Origin: Bacteriovorax sp. Seq25_V
GTDB lineage: Bacteria > Bdellovibrionota > Bacteriovoracia > Bacteriovoracales > Bacteriovoracaceae
Length of the DNA stretch: 64,000 nt
Assembly (NCBI RefSeq): GCF_000447795.1
Contig: NZ_AUNI01000010.1
Coordinates: forward strand, 1 to 64,000
Direction of reading: 5' to 3'
A program made the position numbers and the translations under genes. Below the pieces are notes generated by a model. That model worked only from the letters and a program-made list of their open reading frames with translations, was not told the origin of the DNA and ran no database searches. Positions 1-8,863 of the stretch are shown piece by piece (position 1 is the stretch's first letter; every line of letters begins with the position of its first letter).

Positions 1-32
1 TATCAGAAATCCTTGCTTAATTTATATTCTAT

Positions 33-59
33 AACCGACCTATAGATGGGTCGGTTTTT
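33..59 (+). terminator. intrinsic terminator of an upstream gene
   Basis: The arms AACCGACC (33-40) and GGTCGGTT (49-56) form a perfect 8-bp stem with an 8-base loop, followed by a short T run. It ends transcription of a gene that lies before the window and so isolates the ribosomal operon. Confidence 0.8.
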
Positions 60-77
60 GAGTAAAAAATACAAAAA

Positions 78-129
78 TTTTGGGCCATGTGTAAAAAAAA
101 TAAAAAAAAATTTGACATAAGGCCCAAAA
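78..129. repeat. inverted repeat overlapping the rpsJ promoter
   Basis: TTTTGGGCC (78-86) and GGCCCAAAA (121-129) are perfect inverted arms. An inner ATGT/ACAT pair (87-90 and 115-118) extends them. The right arm directly follows the -35 box, so the element could be an operator or a cruciform-type site. No family of regulator can be assigned. Confidence 0.5.
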
Positions 130-140
130 AAAAATAAAAC
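112..140 (+). promoter_or_regulatory. candidate sigma-70 promoter of the ribosomal superoperon
   Basis: TTGACA (112-117) is a perfect -35 box. A 17-base spacer leads to TAAAAC (135-140), a 4/6 match to TATAAT. The predicted transcript starts near 147 and leaves a leader of about 33 bases before rpsJ, too short for an E. coli style S10 leader. Confidence 0.6.
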
Positions 141-179
141 CCAGTTTCAATATAGATTTTAATTATATTAGGAAGTTTA

Positions 180-488
180 ATGAAAGCATCTAAATTAAGA
201 ATTAAGCTAAGAGCTTACGACTACAAATTGCTAGATAATTCAGTTAATGAAATTGTTCAGACTGCTAAAGAAACAGGTGCAAGAGTTGCAGGACCTATTC
301 CTTTACCAACTGAAATTAACAAGTTCACAGTTTTAAGATCTCCTCACAAAGATAAAAAATCACGTGAGCAGTTTGAAATGAGAACTCACAAGAGATTAAT
401 TGATATTATTGATCCAACTCAACAAACTGTAGATAGTCTAATGAAATTAGATTTATCAGCTGGTGTTGACGTAGAGATTAAGTACTAG
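180..488 (+). CDS. rpsJ: 30S ribosomal protein S10
   Basis: This is small-subunit protein S10 (NusE), which sits in the 30S head and also joins NusB in antitermination complexes. It has 102 residues, against 103 in E. coli, and keeps the family pattern of an N-terminal lysine-rich strand and the central [25 protein letters not shown] region. An AGGAAG ribosome binding site (170-175) supports the ATG. It is the first gene of the operon and is followed by a 71-base gap holding a hairpin just before rplC. Confidence 0.97.
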   Translation: MKASKLRIKLRAYDYKLLDNSVNEIVQTAKETGARVAGPIPLPTEINKFTVLRSPHKDKKSREQFEMRTHKRLIDIIDPTQQTVDSLMKLDLSAGVDVEIKY

Positions 489-523
489 TATAAAGCATAG
501 ACAATTTATTATTAACCATGCAT

Positions 524-547
524 GCATCTCTTAGATTAGAGTGATGC
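524..547 (+). other. hairpin just upstream of the rplC ribosome binding site
   Basis: GCAT plus CTCT (524-531) can pair with AGAG (538-541) and ATGC (544-547), leaving a two-base TG bulge and a six-base loop. The ribosome binding site GGAGG (551-555) begins four bases later. It is a plausible translational control or RNA processing element in the longest early gap of the operon. No T run follows, so it is not a terminator. Confidence 0.4.
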
Positions 548-559
548 TGTGGAGGCAAA

Positions 560-1240
560 ATGACAGAAGAAACAAAGGCTGTTGAGACAGCTAATTCAAA
601 CTCAGTTTCTCTTGATTCATTCTTCGGTGTTAAAGCGGGGATGACAAGAATCTTTGACGAAGCAGGGAACCACGTACCTGTTACAGTTATTAAACTTATT
701 CCAAATCACATAACGCAAGTTAAGACATCTGACAAAGATGGTTATGAGGCATACCAAGTTGGTTACTATGAGAAAAAAGAAGCTCTAGTAGTTAAGCCAA
801 CTAAAGGTCACCTTGCAAAAGCTAACGTAGAAAACAATTATGTAAAATTTGCTGAAATTCGTCTTGATTCAGTAGATGCTTCTAAGCTTGGTAGTCAAGT
901 ATCAGTAGATACTTTCACAGCTGACTCTTATGTAGACATTACTGGTACTACTAAAGGTAAAGGTTTCCAAGGTGTTATGAAAAGACATAACTTCCAAGGG
1001 GGTCCAGGTGCTCACGGTTCAAAGTTCCACAGAACAACAGGTTCTATTGGTAACAGAGCTACTCCAGGTAGAGTTTGGAAAAACAAGAAAATGCCAGGAC
1101 ACATGGGTTGTGACAAGCAAACTATCCAAAATATTAAGGTAGTAGAAGTAAATACAGAGAAAGGATACATGCTAGTTAAAGGTAGTATTCCTGGATCTAA
1201 AAATGGCTTTGTTAAAGTATCTAAAGCCCTAAAGAAATAG
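560..1240 (+). CDS. rplC: 50S ribosomal protein L3
   Basis: L3 binds 23S rRNA early in assembly and sends a loop toward the peptidyl transferase centre. The conserved loop is clear, with GTTKGKGFQGVMKRHNF and GGPGAHGSKFHR, followed by GSIGNRATPGRVWKNKKMPGHMG. The protein has 226 residues, longer than the 209 of E. coli, because of a poorly conserved Glu/Thr/Ser-rich N-terminal extension of about 20 residues before FFGVKAGMTRIF. The GGAGG site four bases before the ATG supports this start, so the extension looks real. Confidence 0.97.
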   Translation: MTEETKAVETANSNSVSLDSFFGVKAGMTRIFDEAGNHVPVTVIKLIPNHITQVKTSDKDGYEAYQVGYYEKKEALVVKPTKGHLAKANVENNYVKFAEIRLDSVDASKLGSQVSVDTFTADSYVDITGTTKGKGFQGVMKRHNFQGGPGAHGSKFHRTTGSIGNRATPGRVWKNKKMPGHMGCDKQTIQNIKVVEVNTEKGYMLVKGSIPGSKNGFVKVSKALKK

Positions 1241-1263
1241 TTATTTAATGTGAGGAAAACGAT

Positions 1264-1881
1264 ATGACCGATATCACAGTATTAAACACAAAATTTGAAG
1301 ATGCAGGAAAGATAAGCACAGAAGTTAATCTTGCTGCTGATATTGTAAATGTACCAGTAGTACATCAAGTTGTTAAAGCGATCCTAGCTTCAAGAAGACA
1401 AGGAACTGCTAAAACAAAAACTAGAGCTTTTGTAAGTGGTGGTGGTAAAAAACCATTCAAGCAAAAAGGTACTGGTAACGCAAGACAAGGTTCTAATAGA
1501 TCAGGTCTAATGGTTGGTGGGGCAACAGTATTTGGTCCAACTCCAAGAGATTATACACAAAAAGTTAATAAGAAAATGGCACTAGTTGCTATTCAGTCAG
1601 TATTAGCTGACAAGCTTCAGGCTGGAAAGTTAACTGTTGTTGATAAATTAGAATCAAACGGAAAAACAAAAGAAATGTTCGCACTTCTTAACGGTAAAGG
1701 ATTACTTCCTGCACTAGTGGTTACAGAAGATAAGAATTCAAATGCTTTAAGAGCTGTAAAAAATCTTCAGTGGGGGAAAGGTCTTGCTGTAGAAGGTTTC
1801 TCAGTATATGAAGCTGTTAAGTTTGAAAATCTTGTAATTGAGAAGAGCGCTTTAGAAACTCTATTAGGCAAGTTGGTGTAG
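1264..1881 (+). CDS. rplD: 50S ribosomal protein L4
   Basis: L4 is a primary 23S rRNA binding protein lining the exit tunnel. In E. coli it also represses the S10 operon. The 205 residues include the conserved RQGTAKTKTRAFVSGGGKKPFKQKGTGNARQG tunnel loop in the first half and the FGPTPRDY segment. A GAGG site precedes the ATG. The gene ends two bases before rplW. The leader before rpsJ is too short to show an L4 target like that of E. coli. Confidence 0.97.
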   Translation: MTDITVLNTKFEDAGKISTEVNLAADIVNVPVVHQVVKAILASRRQGTAKTKTRAFVSGGGKKPFKQKGTGNARQGSNRSGLMVGGATVFGPTPRDYTQKVNKKMALVAIQSVLADKLQAGKLTVVDKLESNGKTKEMFALLNGKGLLPALVVTEDKNSNALRAVKNLQWGKGLAVEGFSVYEAVKFENLVIEKSALETLLGKLV

Positions 1882-1883
1882 TC

Positions 1884-2174
1884 ATGGCAAGTTTAGAAAA
1901 TGTAATCAGAAAACCACTAATTACAGAAAAGTCATCTGTTATTACTGAAAAGGAAAACAGATACGGATTTGTAGTTGAATTGAAAGCTAATAAAAATCAA
2001 ATCAAAAGTGCTGTTGAAAAGCTTTATGATGTAAAAGTTTTAAATGTAAAAACAAACATCACTCCAGGTAAAGTAAAAAGAGCTGGAAATAAAACAAAGA
2101 AAACAAGCAAGATTAAAAAAGCATATGTTCAATTAGCTGAAGGTCAGAAAATTGAATTTTTTAAAGGCGTTTAA
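1884..2174 (+). CDS. rplW: 50S ribosomal protein L23
   Basis: L23 lies at the polypeptide exit and is the docking site for trigger factor and SRP. It has 96 residues (100 in E. coli) with the typical N-terminal IRKPLITEKSS segment, the KANKNQIKSAVEKLYDVKVLNVKT core and a lysine-rich loop. The ATG lies two bases after the rplD stop and no strong ribosome binding site is seen, so translation is probably coupled to rplD. Confidence 0.97.
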   Translation: MASLENVIRKPLITEKSSVITEKENRYGFVVELKANKNQIKSAVEKLYDVKVLNVKTNITPGKVKRAGNKTKKTSKIKKAYVQLAEGQKIEFFKGV

Positions 2175-2199
2175 TTAGCTAAACCAAAAGAGGATTAAG

Positions 2200-3024
2200 A
2201 TGGGTATTAGAAAGTTTAAACCAACAACTCCTTCGTTAAGACGTATGCAAGTTGTAAATTCTGACGAGCTTACAAAAGGTGTTGGACCAGTAAAAAGATT
2301 AACTACATCAAAAACTGTAATTGATGGTAGAAATAATAGCGGACGTATCACTGTTAGACACAGAGGTGGCGGAGTTAAGAGAAGATACAGACTAATTGAT
2401 TTCAAAAGAAATAAATTAGAAGTTCCTGCAACTGTACAGGCGATCTCTTACGATCCAAACAGAACATGTAATATTGCTCTAATTGCTTATGCAGATGGTG
2501 AGAAATCTTACATTCTTGCTCCACTTGGACTACAAGTTGGTGACAAAGTTGTTTCTTCAGCAAAAGCCGATATTAAAGTTGGTAATGCTAAGAAGATTAA
2601 AGATATTCCAGTTGGTACATTAGTTCACAATGTTGAAATGTATCCAGGTGCTGGTGGACAGCTTGCAAGATCTGCAGGTTCTTATGTTCAAATCATGGCA
2701 AAAGAAGAAAAATTTGCTCTTTTAAGAATGCCATCTGGAGAACTAAGAAAAGTAGAAGTTGAATGTACAGCTACTATTGGACAAGTTGGAAATCTTGACC
2801 ACGAGAAAAGAAACATTGGTAAGGCCGGAAGAAAAAGAAAAATGGGCTTTAGACCAACTGTTCGTGGTGTTGTTATGAACCCTGTTGATCACCCACATGG
2901 TGGTGGTGAAGGTAGAACTTCTGGTGGTAGACACCCAGTATCTCCTTGGGGAACACCAACTAAGGGATATAAAACAAGAAGCAATAAGAGAACTGATAAG
3001 TTTATTGTTAAGAGAAGAAAGTAA
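2200..3024 (+). CDS. rplB: 50S ribosomal protein L2
   Basis: L2 is required for subunit association and the peptidyl transferase centre. Its 274 residues (273 in E. coli) carry the conserved C-terminal motif [14 protein letters not shown], with the functionally important histidine near residue 230, and the [16 protein letters not shown] segment near residue 50. An AGAGGA site stands before the ATG. No truncation or unusual insert is visible. Confidence 0.98.
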   Translation: MGIRKFKPTTPSLRRMQVVNSDELTKGVGPVKRLTTSKTVIDGRNNSGRITVRHRGGGVKRRYRLIDFKRNKLEVPATVQAISYDPNRTCNIALIAYADGEKSYILAPLGLQVGDKVVSSAKADIKVGNAKKIKDIPVGTLVHNVEMYPGAGGQLARSAGSYVQIMAKEEKFALLRMPSGELRKVEVECTATIGQVGNLDHEKRNIGKAGRKRKMGFRPTVRGVVMNPVDHPHGGGEGRTSGGRHPVSPWGTPTKGYKTRSNKRTDKFIVKRRK

Positions 3025-3041
3025 TTAATTAGGAGATAAAT

Positions 3042-3323
3042 ATGGCCCGTTCGCTTAAAAAAGGTCCATTTGTAGATGTAAGCCTTATGAAGAAAGTTTT
3101 AGCAAGTCAAGATGAGAATGCTAAAGGAAACAAAGTTATCAAGACATGGTCAAGAAGATCAACTATTGTTCCAGAATTTATTGGTCTTACTTTTGCTGTA
3201 CACAATGGTAAAAAGTTTATTCCAGTTTATGTTACAGATAACATGATTGGACATAAGTTAGGGGAGTTTGCATTAACGAGAACATTTAATGGTCACGGTG
3301 CAGACAAAAAAGGTAAAAAGTAA
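3042..3323 (+). CDS. rpsS: 30S ribosomal protein S19
   Basis: S19 is a 30S head protein that pairs with S13 near the A-site finger. It has 93 residues (92 in E. coli) with the family start [11 protein letters not shown], then [26 protein letters not shown] and the C-terminal [12 protein letters not shown] segment. A TTAGGAG site precedes the ATG, and the gene follows rplB by 17 bases. Confidence 0.97.
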   Translation: MARSLKKGPFVDVSLMKKVLASQDENAKGNKVIKTWSRRSTIVPEFIGLTFAVHNGKKFIPVYVTDNMIGHKLGEFALTRTFNGHGADKKGKK

Positions 3324-3352
3324 TTTTTTAGAGTTTTATAAGGAGAGGCTAT

Positions 3353-3688
3353 ATGGCCATAGTTGTAAAAAATAGTAGAGTAGGTATTGCGCCAAGAAAA
3401 GTTAGACAGGTCTGTGATTTAATCAGAAACCGTAAAGCTTCTGAAGCTCTAAAGATCCTTAGATTTTGTGAGAAGAAAGAAATTTCGCTTGTTTTGGCAA
3501 AGTTAATTAATAGTGGTTTAGCGATTGCTTCTGATTCAGAGAAGTATGACCTTGATAACTTAGTGATTGGTACAGTTTACGCAAGTGAAGGACCAACTCT
3601 TAAGAGAATCCAGCCAAGAGCGCAAGGTAGAGCATACAGAATTAGAAAAAGAACAAGTCACATTACTGTTGAACTTAAAGAAGCATAG
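3353..3688 (+). CDS. rplV: 50S ribosomal protein L22
   Basis: L22 lines the exit tunnel opposite L4. It has 111 residues, against 110 in E. coli. The RVGIAPRKVRQVCDLIR start and the C-terminal beta-hairpin GPTLKRIQPRAQGRAYRIRKRTSHITV are both intact. The AAGGAGAGG site before the ATG is strong. It sits in the standard order between S19 and S3. Confidence 0.97.
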   Translation: MAIVVKNSRVGIAPRKVRQVCDLIRNRKASEALKILRFCEKKEISLVLAKLINSGLAIASDSEKYDLDNLVIGTVYASEGPTLKRIQPRAQGRAYRIRKRTSHITVELKEA

Positions 3689-3697
3689 GAATTTAAA

Positions 3698-4327
3698 ATG
3701 GGACAAAAAGTACATCCATACGGTTTTAGATTAGGTTACATTAAGTCATGGCATTCAAATTGGTATGCTAGTGATAGAGATTATTCACAAACTCTTCATG
3801 AAGATTTAGCGATTAGAAAATATATCGAAGAAAACATGAAGAATGCATCTGTAGCTAACATTGAGCTATCAAGAACTTCAGATCAAGTTAAGGTTACTGT
3901 TTATACAGCTAAGCCTGGTATCGCGATCGGTAAGAAGGGTGCAGGAATTGAAAAAATCAGAAATGACCTAAAGGCGCTAACTAGAGGAACTTTAATCTTC
4001 AACATTGCTGAAGTTAAGAGACCAGATGCAGACGCGAAACTTATCGCAGAAAACATCGCTTCTCAGTTAGAGAAACGTGTTGCTTTTAGAAGAGCAATGA
4101 AAAAAGTTATGCAATCAGCATTTAGAGCTGGTGTAAAAGGTATCAGAGTAAGAACTGCTGGTCGTCTTGGTGGTGCAGAGATGGCAAGAAGTGAAGGTTA
4201 CACTGAGAGAAAGGTACCTCTTCACACTCTAAGAGCAGATATAGATTACAACACAGCTGAGGCTCATACAACATTTGGTGTTATCGGTGTTAAAGTATGG
4301 GTTTACAAGGGTGAGATCTATAAATAA
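3698..4327 (+). CDS. rpsC: 30S ribosomal protein S3
   Basis: S3 forms part of the mRNA entry site and has an RNA helicase role with S4 and S5. The N-terminal KH domain is visible around KPGIAIGKKGAGIEKIRNDL (about residues 75-95), and the C-terminal domain has KGIRVRTAGRLGGAEMARSE. It has 209 residues against 233 in E. coli, because the variable basic C-terminal tail is short, as in many other phyla. Confidence 0.97.
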   Translation: MGQKVHPYGFRLGYIKSWHSNWYASDRDYSQTLHEDLAIRKYIEENMKNASVANIELSRTSDQVKVTVYTAKPGIAIGKKGAGIEKIRNDLKALTRGTLIFNIAEVKRPDADAKLIAENIASQLEKRVAFRRAMKKVMQSAFRAGVKGIRVRTAGRLGGAEMARSEGYTERKVPLHTLRADIDYNTAEAHTTFGVIGVKVWVYKGEIYK

Positions 4328-4360
4328 GAATTTTTGAATATATAATTTATTGAGGTAAAC

Positions 4361-4780
4361 ATGTTAAGTCCAAAAAGAGTAAAGTGGCGTAAACATCAGA
4401 AAGGTAGAATGACTGGTAAAGCCAACCGTGGAAATACTATAACGTTTGGTGATTTTGCTATACAAGCACTATCTTGTGGGTATATAACGAACCGTCAAAT
4501 TGAAGCAGCTCGTATCGCCATGACAAGAAAGATTAAAAGAGGTGGTAACGTATGGATCAAAATCTTCCCAGATAAGGTTCTTACGAAGAAGCCTGCTGAA
4601 GTTAGGATGGGGAAAGGTAAAGGTTCTCCAGATAAGTGGGTAGCTGTTGTTAAGCCAGGAAGAGTAATGTTTGAAATTAAGCATACTGATGCAGACCTAA
4701 GTAAAGATGCACTTAAGCTTGCTATGTATAAACTTCCTGTGAGAACAAGAATTATTAGTAGAGAAGCTCAAGAGTTATAG
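4361..4780 (+). CDS. rplP: 50S ribosomal protein L16
   Basis: L16 helps place the aminoacyl end of A-site tRNA. The 139 residues (136 in E. coli) begin with the typical [15 protein letters not shown] and contain the conserved [16 protein letters not shown] and [17 protein letters not shown] segments. The Arg 81 region of the E. coli hydroxylation site lies in this latter stretch. A TTGAGG site precedes the ATG. Confidence 0.97.
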   Translation: MLSPKRVKWRKHQKGRMTGKANRGNTITFGDFAIQALSCGYITNRQIEAARIAMTRKIKRGGNVWIKIFPDKVLTKKPAEVRMGKGKGSPDKWVAVVKPGRVMFEIKHTDADLSKDALKLAMYKLPVRTRIISREAQEL

Positions 4781-4793
4781 GAAAGAGGGAATT

Positions 4794-4988
4794 ATGCAAA
4801 AGCTAGAGTTCAAAGATATTAAAGGTTGGAGCGCGAAAGAGATTGATGCAAAAGTTTCTGAAATCAGAAAAGCAATGTTTGATCTTCGTATGCAAAAGAC
4901 TACAAGTGGAATTGAAAAACCACATCACTTAAAAGTGGCAAAGAAAAATATAGCGAAGCTTTTAACAGCTAAGGCTAAGGGTGAATAA
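4794..4988 (+). CDS. rpmC: 50S ribosomal protein L29
   Basis: L29 is a small two-helix protein next to L23 at the tunnel exit. It has 64 residues (63 in E. coli), with the signature [26 protein letters not shown] in the second half. A GAAAGAGGG site precedes the ATG. The gene ends two bases before rpsQ. Confidence 0.96.
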   Translation: MQKLEFKDIKGWSAKEIDAKVSEIRKAMFDLRMQKTTSGIEKPHHLKVAKKNIAKLLTAKAKGE

Positions 4989-4990
4989 TT

Positions 4991-5248
4991 ATGAGTACTA
5001 TTGATCATAAAGCGTTTAAAAGAAAGTTAGATGGTGTTGTTGTTTCTGTTAAAAACGAAAAAACTGTAGTGGTAAATGTTGCAAGACGTTTTAAGCATGA
5101 TGTTTACAGTAAATTCGTTACAAAAACAAAGAAATACCACGCTCACGATGAAAGCGGTTTAGCAAAGCTTGGAGATACAGTAACTATTATTGAATCTAAG
5201 CCATATTCTAAACTTAAGAAGTGGGAACTATTTAAGGTAAATAATTAA
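4991..5248 (+). CDS. rpsQ: 30S ribosomal protein S17
   Basis: S17 is a primary 16S rRNA binder with an OB fold. It has 85 residues (84 in E. coli), with the family stretch [16 protein letters not shown] at the start and the [30 protein letters not shown] segment later. The start lies two bases after the rpmC stop, so the two are probably translated together. Confidence 0.97.
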   Translation: MSTIDHKAFKRKLDGVVVSVKNEKTVVVNVARRFKHDVYSKFVTKTKKYHAHDESGLAKLGDTVTIIESKPYSKLKKWELFKVNN

Positions 5249-5280
5249 TTTGGCATTGGCCGATGTATACGGAGTAAATC

Positions 5281-5649
5281 ATGATTCAGATGCAGACGAA
5301 GCTAGAAGTGGCAGATAACTCTGGAGCTAAAGAAGTTAAATGTATCAAGGTTCTTGGTGGTTCAAAAAGAATGAGCGCAGGACTTGGTGACATTATCGTA
5401 GTAGCTGTACAGCAAGCTCTTCCTGGTGGAAAGATTAAAAAAGGTGACGTTAAGAAAGCCGTTATCGTAAGAACTAAGTATCCTGTTAGGAGAGAAGATG
5501 GTTCTTATATTCAATTCGATAAAAACAGTGTTGTTATTCTAAATAATAATAGTGAGCCAGCTGGAACACGTATTTTTGGACCGGTTGCACGTGAGTTAAG
5601 AAGCAAAAACTTTACTAAGATTTGTTCTCTTGCTCCAGAAGTTCTTTAG
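5281..5649 (+). CDS. rplN: 50S ribosomal protein L14
   Basis: L14 contributes to intersubunit bridges and is the docking site of the silencing factor RsfS. Its 122 residues (123 in E. coli) include [19 protein letters not shown] at the start, KKAVIVRTK in the middle and the C-terminal [13 protein letters not shown] motif. The GGAG site in the 32-base gap supports the ATG. Confidence 0.98.
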   Translation: MIQMQTKLEVADNSGAKEVKCIKVLGGSKRMSAGLGDIIVVAVQQALPGGKIKKGDVKKAVIVRTKYPVRREDGSYIQFDKNSVVILNNNSEPAGTRIFGPVARELRSKNFTKICSLAPEVL

Positions 5650-5667
5650 GATAGACGAGGAATTATT

Positions 5668-5982
5668 ATGCAAAAGTTGAAAGTTAGTGATCAAGTAGTG
5701 GTATTAGCAGGTAAAGACAAGGGTAAGACTGGCGAAGTTAAAAAAATTAACTTCAAAAAGAACGTTGTTTATGTTGCTGGTGTAAATGTATTAAAAAAAG
5801 CAGTGAAGCCAACTCAGGAAAACCCTGCAGGTGGAATCATGGATATGGAAGCTCCTCTTCATATTTCGAATGTTGCTGTTGTAAGCCCTAAAACTAAAAA
5901 GGCTACAAGAGTAAGAATCGAAGAAAAAGATGGTAAGAAAGTAAGAGTTGCTGTATCTTGCGGAACTGTTTTAGATAAATAA
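5668..5982 (+). CDS. rplX: 50S ribosomal protein L24
   Basis: L24 is an assembly initiator for the large subunit and has a KOW domain. It has 104 residues, as in E. coli. The KOW motif [17 protein letters not shown] lies at residues 10-26, and the middle has the [18 protein letters not shown] segment. A GAGGAA site precedes the ATG. Confidence 0.97.
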   Translation: MQKLKVSDQVVVLAGKDKGKTGEVKKINFKKNVVYVAGVNVLKKAVKPTQENPAGGIMDMEAPLHISNVAVVSPKTKKATRVRIEEKDGKKVRVAVSCGTVLDK

Positions 5983-5995
5983 GGTTGGAGCGGAT

Positions 5996-6535
5996 ATGAG
6001 CAGACTAAATGATCTTTACAAGAATGAAGTAAAAAAACAAATGACTGAGAAATTTGGTTACAAAAATGTACATCAAGTTCCAAAGTTAGAAAAAATTGTT
6101 GTTAACTGTTGTACAAAAGAAGCTGTAACAAATTCAAAAATTGTTCAGTCTATTATGGATGACTTAGGTGCAATTACAGGTCAAAAGCCAGTTGTAGCTA
6201 AAGCAAAAAAATCAGTTGCAGGATTTAAGTTAAGAGAAGGAATGCCAATTGGTGCAAGTGTTACACTGAGAGGTGAGAAAATGTTCGAATTCCTTGATAG
6301 ATTAGTAAACATTACTCTTCCAAGAGTTAGGGACTTTAGAGGGGTTTCTCCAAAAGGTTTCGACGGTAGAGGAAATTATACTCTAGGCCTTAAAGAACAA
6401 ATTATCTTTCCAGAGATCAGTTATGATCAAATCGATAAGGTAAGAGGTTTAGGTATTTCTATCGTAACAACTGCTACTAATAATGAAGAAGGAAGAGAGC
6501 TACTAAATCTTTTTGGTATGCCTTTCAGTAAGTAA
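5996..6535 (+). CDS. rplE: 50S ribosomal protein L5
   Basis: L5 binds 5S rRNA with L18 and contacts P-site tRNA. It has 179 residues, equal to E. coli. The conserved PKLEKIVVN start, [39 protein letters not shown] and the C-terminal LLNLFGMPF are all intact. A TTGGAG site precedes the ATG. In E. coli this junction region binds S8 for feedback control; I cannot confirm such a site here. Confidence 0.98.
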   Translation: MSRLNDLYKNEVKKQMTEKFGYKNVHQVPKLEKIVVNCCTKEAVTNSKIVQSIMDDLGAITGQKPVVAKAKKSVAGFKLREGMPIGASVTLRGEKMFEFLDRLVNITLPRVRDFRGVSPKGFDGRGNYTLGLKEQIIFPEISYDQIDKVRGLGISIVTTATNNEEGRELLNLFGMPFSK

Positions 6536-6550
6536 TTAGAGGATAATATA

Positions 6551-6856
6551 ATGGCTAGAAAAGCAAAAATTGTAAGTAATCTTAAGAGAAAAGCTCTTGC
6601 AGAGAAATACGGACCATTAAGAAAAGAATTAAAAGCTAAGATTGTGGACGAGAAACTTTCTGATGAAGAGAGATTTGAAGCAATGATTAAACTGCAAAAG
6701 TTGCCAAAAAACTCTGCATCAATTAGATATAGAAACAGATGTGGACTTACAGGTAGACCAAGAGCTGTATACAGAAAATTTGGTTTAGCGAGATCAACTT
6801 TTAGAGAATTAGCACTAAGAGGAATGATCCCTGGTGTAACGAAGTCCAGCTGGTAA
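6551..6856 (+). CDS. rpsN: 30S ribosomal protein S14, zinc-free type
   Basis: S14 sits in the 30S head. This is the long 101-residue form. It has [23 protein letters not shown] but only one cysteine in that region, so the CxxC-CxxC zinc site of the short form is missing. That matches the zinc-independent version found in many proteobacteria. An AGAGGA site precedes the ATG. Confidence 0.97.
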   Translation: MARKAKIVSNLKRKALAEKYGPLRKELKAKIVDEKLSDEERFEAMIKLQKLPKNSASIRYRNRCGLTGRPRAVYRKFGLARSTFRELALRGMIPGVTKSSW

Positions 6857-6873
6857 TTTGAGGAGTTAATTAT

Positions 6874-7257
6874 ATGATGACAGATCCAATAGCAGATATG
6901 CTAACAAGAATTAGAAATGCAAACAGTGCTGGACACGACAGAGTTGAGTTCCCAGCTTCAAAGCTTAAAGCTGCTGTATGTAAAGTAATGAAAGATGAAG
7001 GGTATATTAGATCTTTCAAAATTATTGCTAAGTCAACAAGTGATATTAAAATTAAAGTACTTCTAAAAGAAGATGCGATCATTGGACTTGAAAAAGTTTC
7101 AAAACCAGGGCTAAGACAATATAGAGGTTATAAAGATATCTCTCGTGTTATCAGTGGTTTAGGTACATCGATCCTATCAACTTCTCAAGGTGTTCTTTCG
7201 GATAGAGAGGCAAGAAAGAGAAAAGTTGGTGGTGAAGTAATTTGTAATGTGTGGTAG
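6874..7257 (+). CDS. rpsH: 30S ribosomal protein S8
   Basis: S8 binds the 16S rRNA central domain and represses the spc operon in E. coli. The 127 residues begin MMTDPIADMLTRIRNAN and end in the family motif GVLSDREARKRKVGGEVICNVW. Two ATG codons stand in a row at the start. The GGAG site (6861-6864) gives 9 bases to the first and 12 to the second, so the first is chosen. Confidence 0.97.
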   Translation: MMTDPIADMLTRIRNANSAGHDRVEFPASKLKAAVCKVMKDEGYIRSFKIIAKSTSDIKIKVLLKEDAIIGLEKVSKPGLRQYRGYKDISRVISGLGTSILSTSQGVLSDREARKRKVGGEVICNVW

Positions 7258-7266
7258 GAGATTACT

Positions 7267-7806
7267 ATGTCACGTATAGGAAAAAATCCAGTAGTAGTAC
7301 CAGAAAAGGTACAAGTAAATATTAGCAATTCTTTAGTTACTGTAAAAGGACCAAAGGGAGAGCTAACTTATAATCATCACCCAAAAGTTACTGTAAAGCT
7401 TGAAGGTTCAGAAATTGTAGTTGCTCCAGTGGATGAAACTAAAATTGCTAAATCTATGTGGGGAACAGCTAGAACACTAGTAAACAACATGGTTGTTGGT
7501 GTTACAGAAGGTTTCACGAAGGCATTAGAATTTAACGGAGTTGGTTACAAAGCAGCTGTTCAAGGGAATGTTTTAAACTTATCTCTTGGATATTCGCACC
7601 CAATTGAGTATACTCTGCCAGAAGGAATTTCTGCAAAAGTAGACAAGAACAGAATCGAAATTTCTGGTTCAAACAAAGAACTAGTTGGTTTCGCTGCTGC
7701 GAAAGTAAGGTCGTTTAGACCACCTGAGCCATATAAAGGTAAAGGTATTAAGTATGCTGATGAAACAATCATCAGAAAAGCTGGAAAATCATCTGGTAAA
7801 AAATAA
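7267..7806 (+). CDS. rplF: 50S ribosomal protein L6
   Basis: L6 lies near the sarcin-ricin loop, where elongation factors bind. The 179 residues (177 in E. coli) begin MSRIGKNPVVVPEKV, and the second repeat domain has VKSFR-type sequence KVRSFRPPEPYKGKGIKYADE. The stop is followed by a 65-base gap with a strong hairpin before rplR, the only marked break in this part of the operon. Confidence 0.98.
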   Translation: MSRIGKNPVVVPEKVQVNISNSLVTVKGPKGELTYNHHPKVTVKLEGSEIVVAPVDETKIAKSMWGTARTLVNNMVVGVTEGFTKALEFNGVGYKAAVQGNVLNLSLGYSHPIEYTLPEGISAKVDKNRIEISGSNKELVGFAAAKVRSFRPPEPYKGKGIKYADETIIRKAGKSSGKK

Positions 7807-7823
7807 ATTTAATATAAGAGTAG

Positions 7824-7857
7824 CCTAGTAATGGGGCCTGGCAATCAGGCCCTTAGG
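7824..7857 (+). other. strong hairpin between rplF and rplR
   Basis: GGGCCTG (7834-7840) and CAGGCCC (7846-7852) make a perfect 7-bp GC-rich stem with loop GCAAT. CCTA (7824-7827) and TAGG (7854-7857) add an outer helix. There is no T run, so a simple terminator is unlikely. An AAGGAG site for rplR follows at 7861-7866. The hairpin could mark RNA processing, protect the 3' end, or bind a ribosomal protein. Confidence 0.55.
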
Positions 7858-7871
7858 GTGAAGGAGAGAAA

Positions 7872-8249
7872 ATGATTAGAAAACCGTTGGGTAAGCTGAA
7901 AGATCAAAGTCAGACAAGACGCCTTAGAAGAAAATTATCAATCAGAAAAAAATTATCAGGAAACACAGAGAGACCAAGACTTTCAGTTTCTAGATCTAAC
8001 AAGCACATTGCTGTACAAGTAATTGATGATAGCACGAATAAGACATTATTCAGTGTTCAAACATTTGGTAAAAATGCAGTAGACGCGAAATGTAATGTTG
8101 AAGGTGCTAAATTAGTTGGTGCTAAACTTGCTGAAGAGCTTAAGGGAAGAAAAATCGAAACAGCTGTATTCGATAGAAACGGTCTTAAGTATCACGGTAT
8201 TATTGCAGCTCTAGTGACTTCTACTAGAGAGAATGGAATTCAAATTTAG
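7872..8249 (+). CDS. rplR: 50S ribosomal protein L18
   Basis: L18 binds 5S rRNA together with L5 in the central protuberance. The 125 residues are slightly longer than the 117 of E. coli because of a basic N-terminus. The core has [20 protein letters not shown], and the C-terminus has [24 protein letters not shown]. The AAGGAGAG site close to the ATG fixes the start. Confidence 0.97.
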   Translation: MIRKPLGKLKDQSQTRRLRRKLSIRKKLSGNTERPRLSVSRSNKHIAVQVIDDSTNKTLFSVQTFGKNAVDAKCNVEGAKLVGAKLAEELKGRKIETAVFDRNGLKYHGIIAALVTSTRENGIQI

Positions 8250-8257
8250 AGGTTAAT

Positions 8258-8851
8258 ATGAGCGAAGAAACAAAAAACGTAGAAGTTAAAGCGGAAGCTA
8301 AGAAAGATAAGAAGCCATCTCAAGCTAGAAAAGCCCCAGCAAAGAAGAAAGCTGCAGCAGCAGTTGATGTTGAGCTAGAAGAGAGAGTAGTTGCTGTTAA
8401 TAGAGTAGCTAAGGTTATGAAGGGTGGTAGAAGATTTTCTTTTTCTGCACTCATGATCGTTGGTGATAAAAAAGGTAGAGTTGGATACGGACTTGGTAAA
8501 GCAAAGGAAGTTCCAGAAGCTATCAGAAAAGCAACACAAGCTGCACAGAAATCAATGATTAATGTACAGATTGATGGTGGAACAATTCCTCACTCAGTAA
8601 CAGGTGCTTTTGATGCTGGTAAGATTTTATTTAAACCAGCTGCTGAAGGTACTGGGGTTAAGGCTGCTGGTGCATGTCGTTCAATCCTTGAGCTTGCAGG
8701 TATTAAAGATGTTTTAACGAAATCTTTAAGAGGTAACAACCCACATAACGTTGTTAAAGCAACATTTGATGCATTAAAACAATTACGTTCAGTAGAACAA
8801 GTTGCAAATGCAAGAGGAAAAGACGCTAAAGGTCTTAGAATTAAAGGATAA
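8258..8851 (+). CDS. rpsE: 30S ribosomal protein S5 with basic N-terminal extension
   Basis: S5 contributes to decoding fidelity and mRNA entry. The core has the double-stranded RNA binding part [27 protein letters not shown] and then the C-terminal [29 protein letters not shown] region. At 197 residues it is 30 longer than E. coli S5. The extra part is a Lys/Ala/Glu-rich, probably disordered N-terminal tail of about 40 residues. A GAGG site precedes the ATG, so the extended start is supported. Confidence 0.97.
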   Translation: MSEETKNVEVKAEAKKDKKPSQARKAPAKKKAAAAVDVELEERVVAVNRVAKVMKGGRRFSFSALMIVGDKKGRVGYGLGKAKEVPEAIRKATQAAQKSMINVQIDGGTIPHSVTGAFDAGKILFKPAAEGTGVKAAGACRSILELAGIKDVLTKSLRGNNPHNVVKATFDALKQLRSVEQVANARGKDAKGLRIKG

Positions 8852-8863
8852 GTCGAGGTTTAT

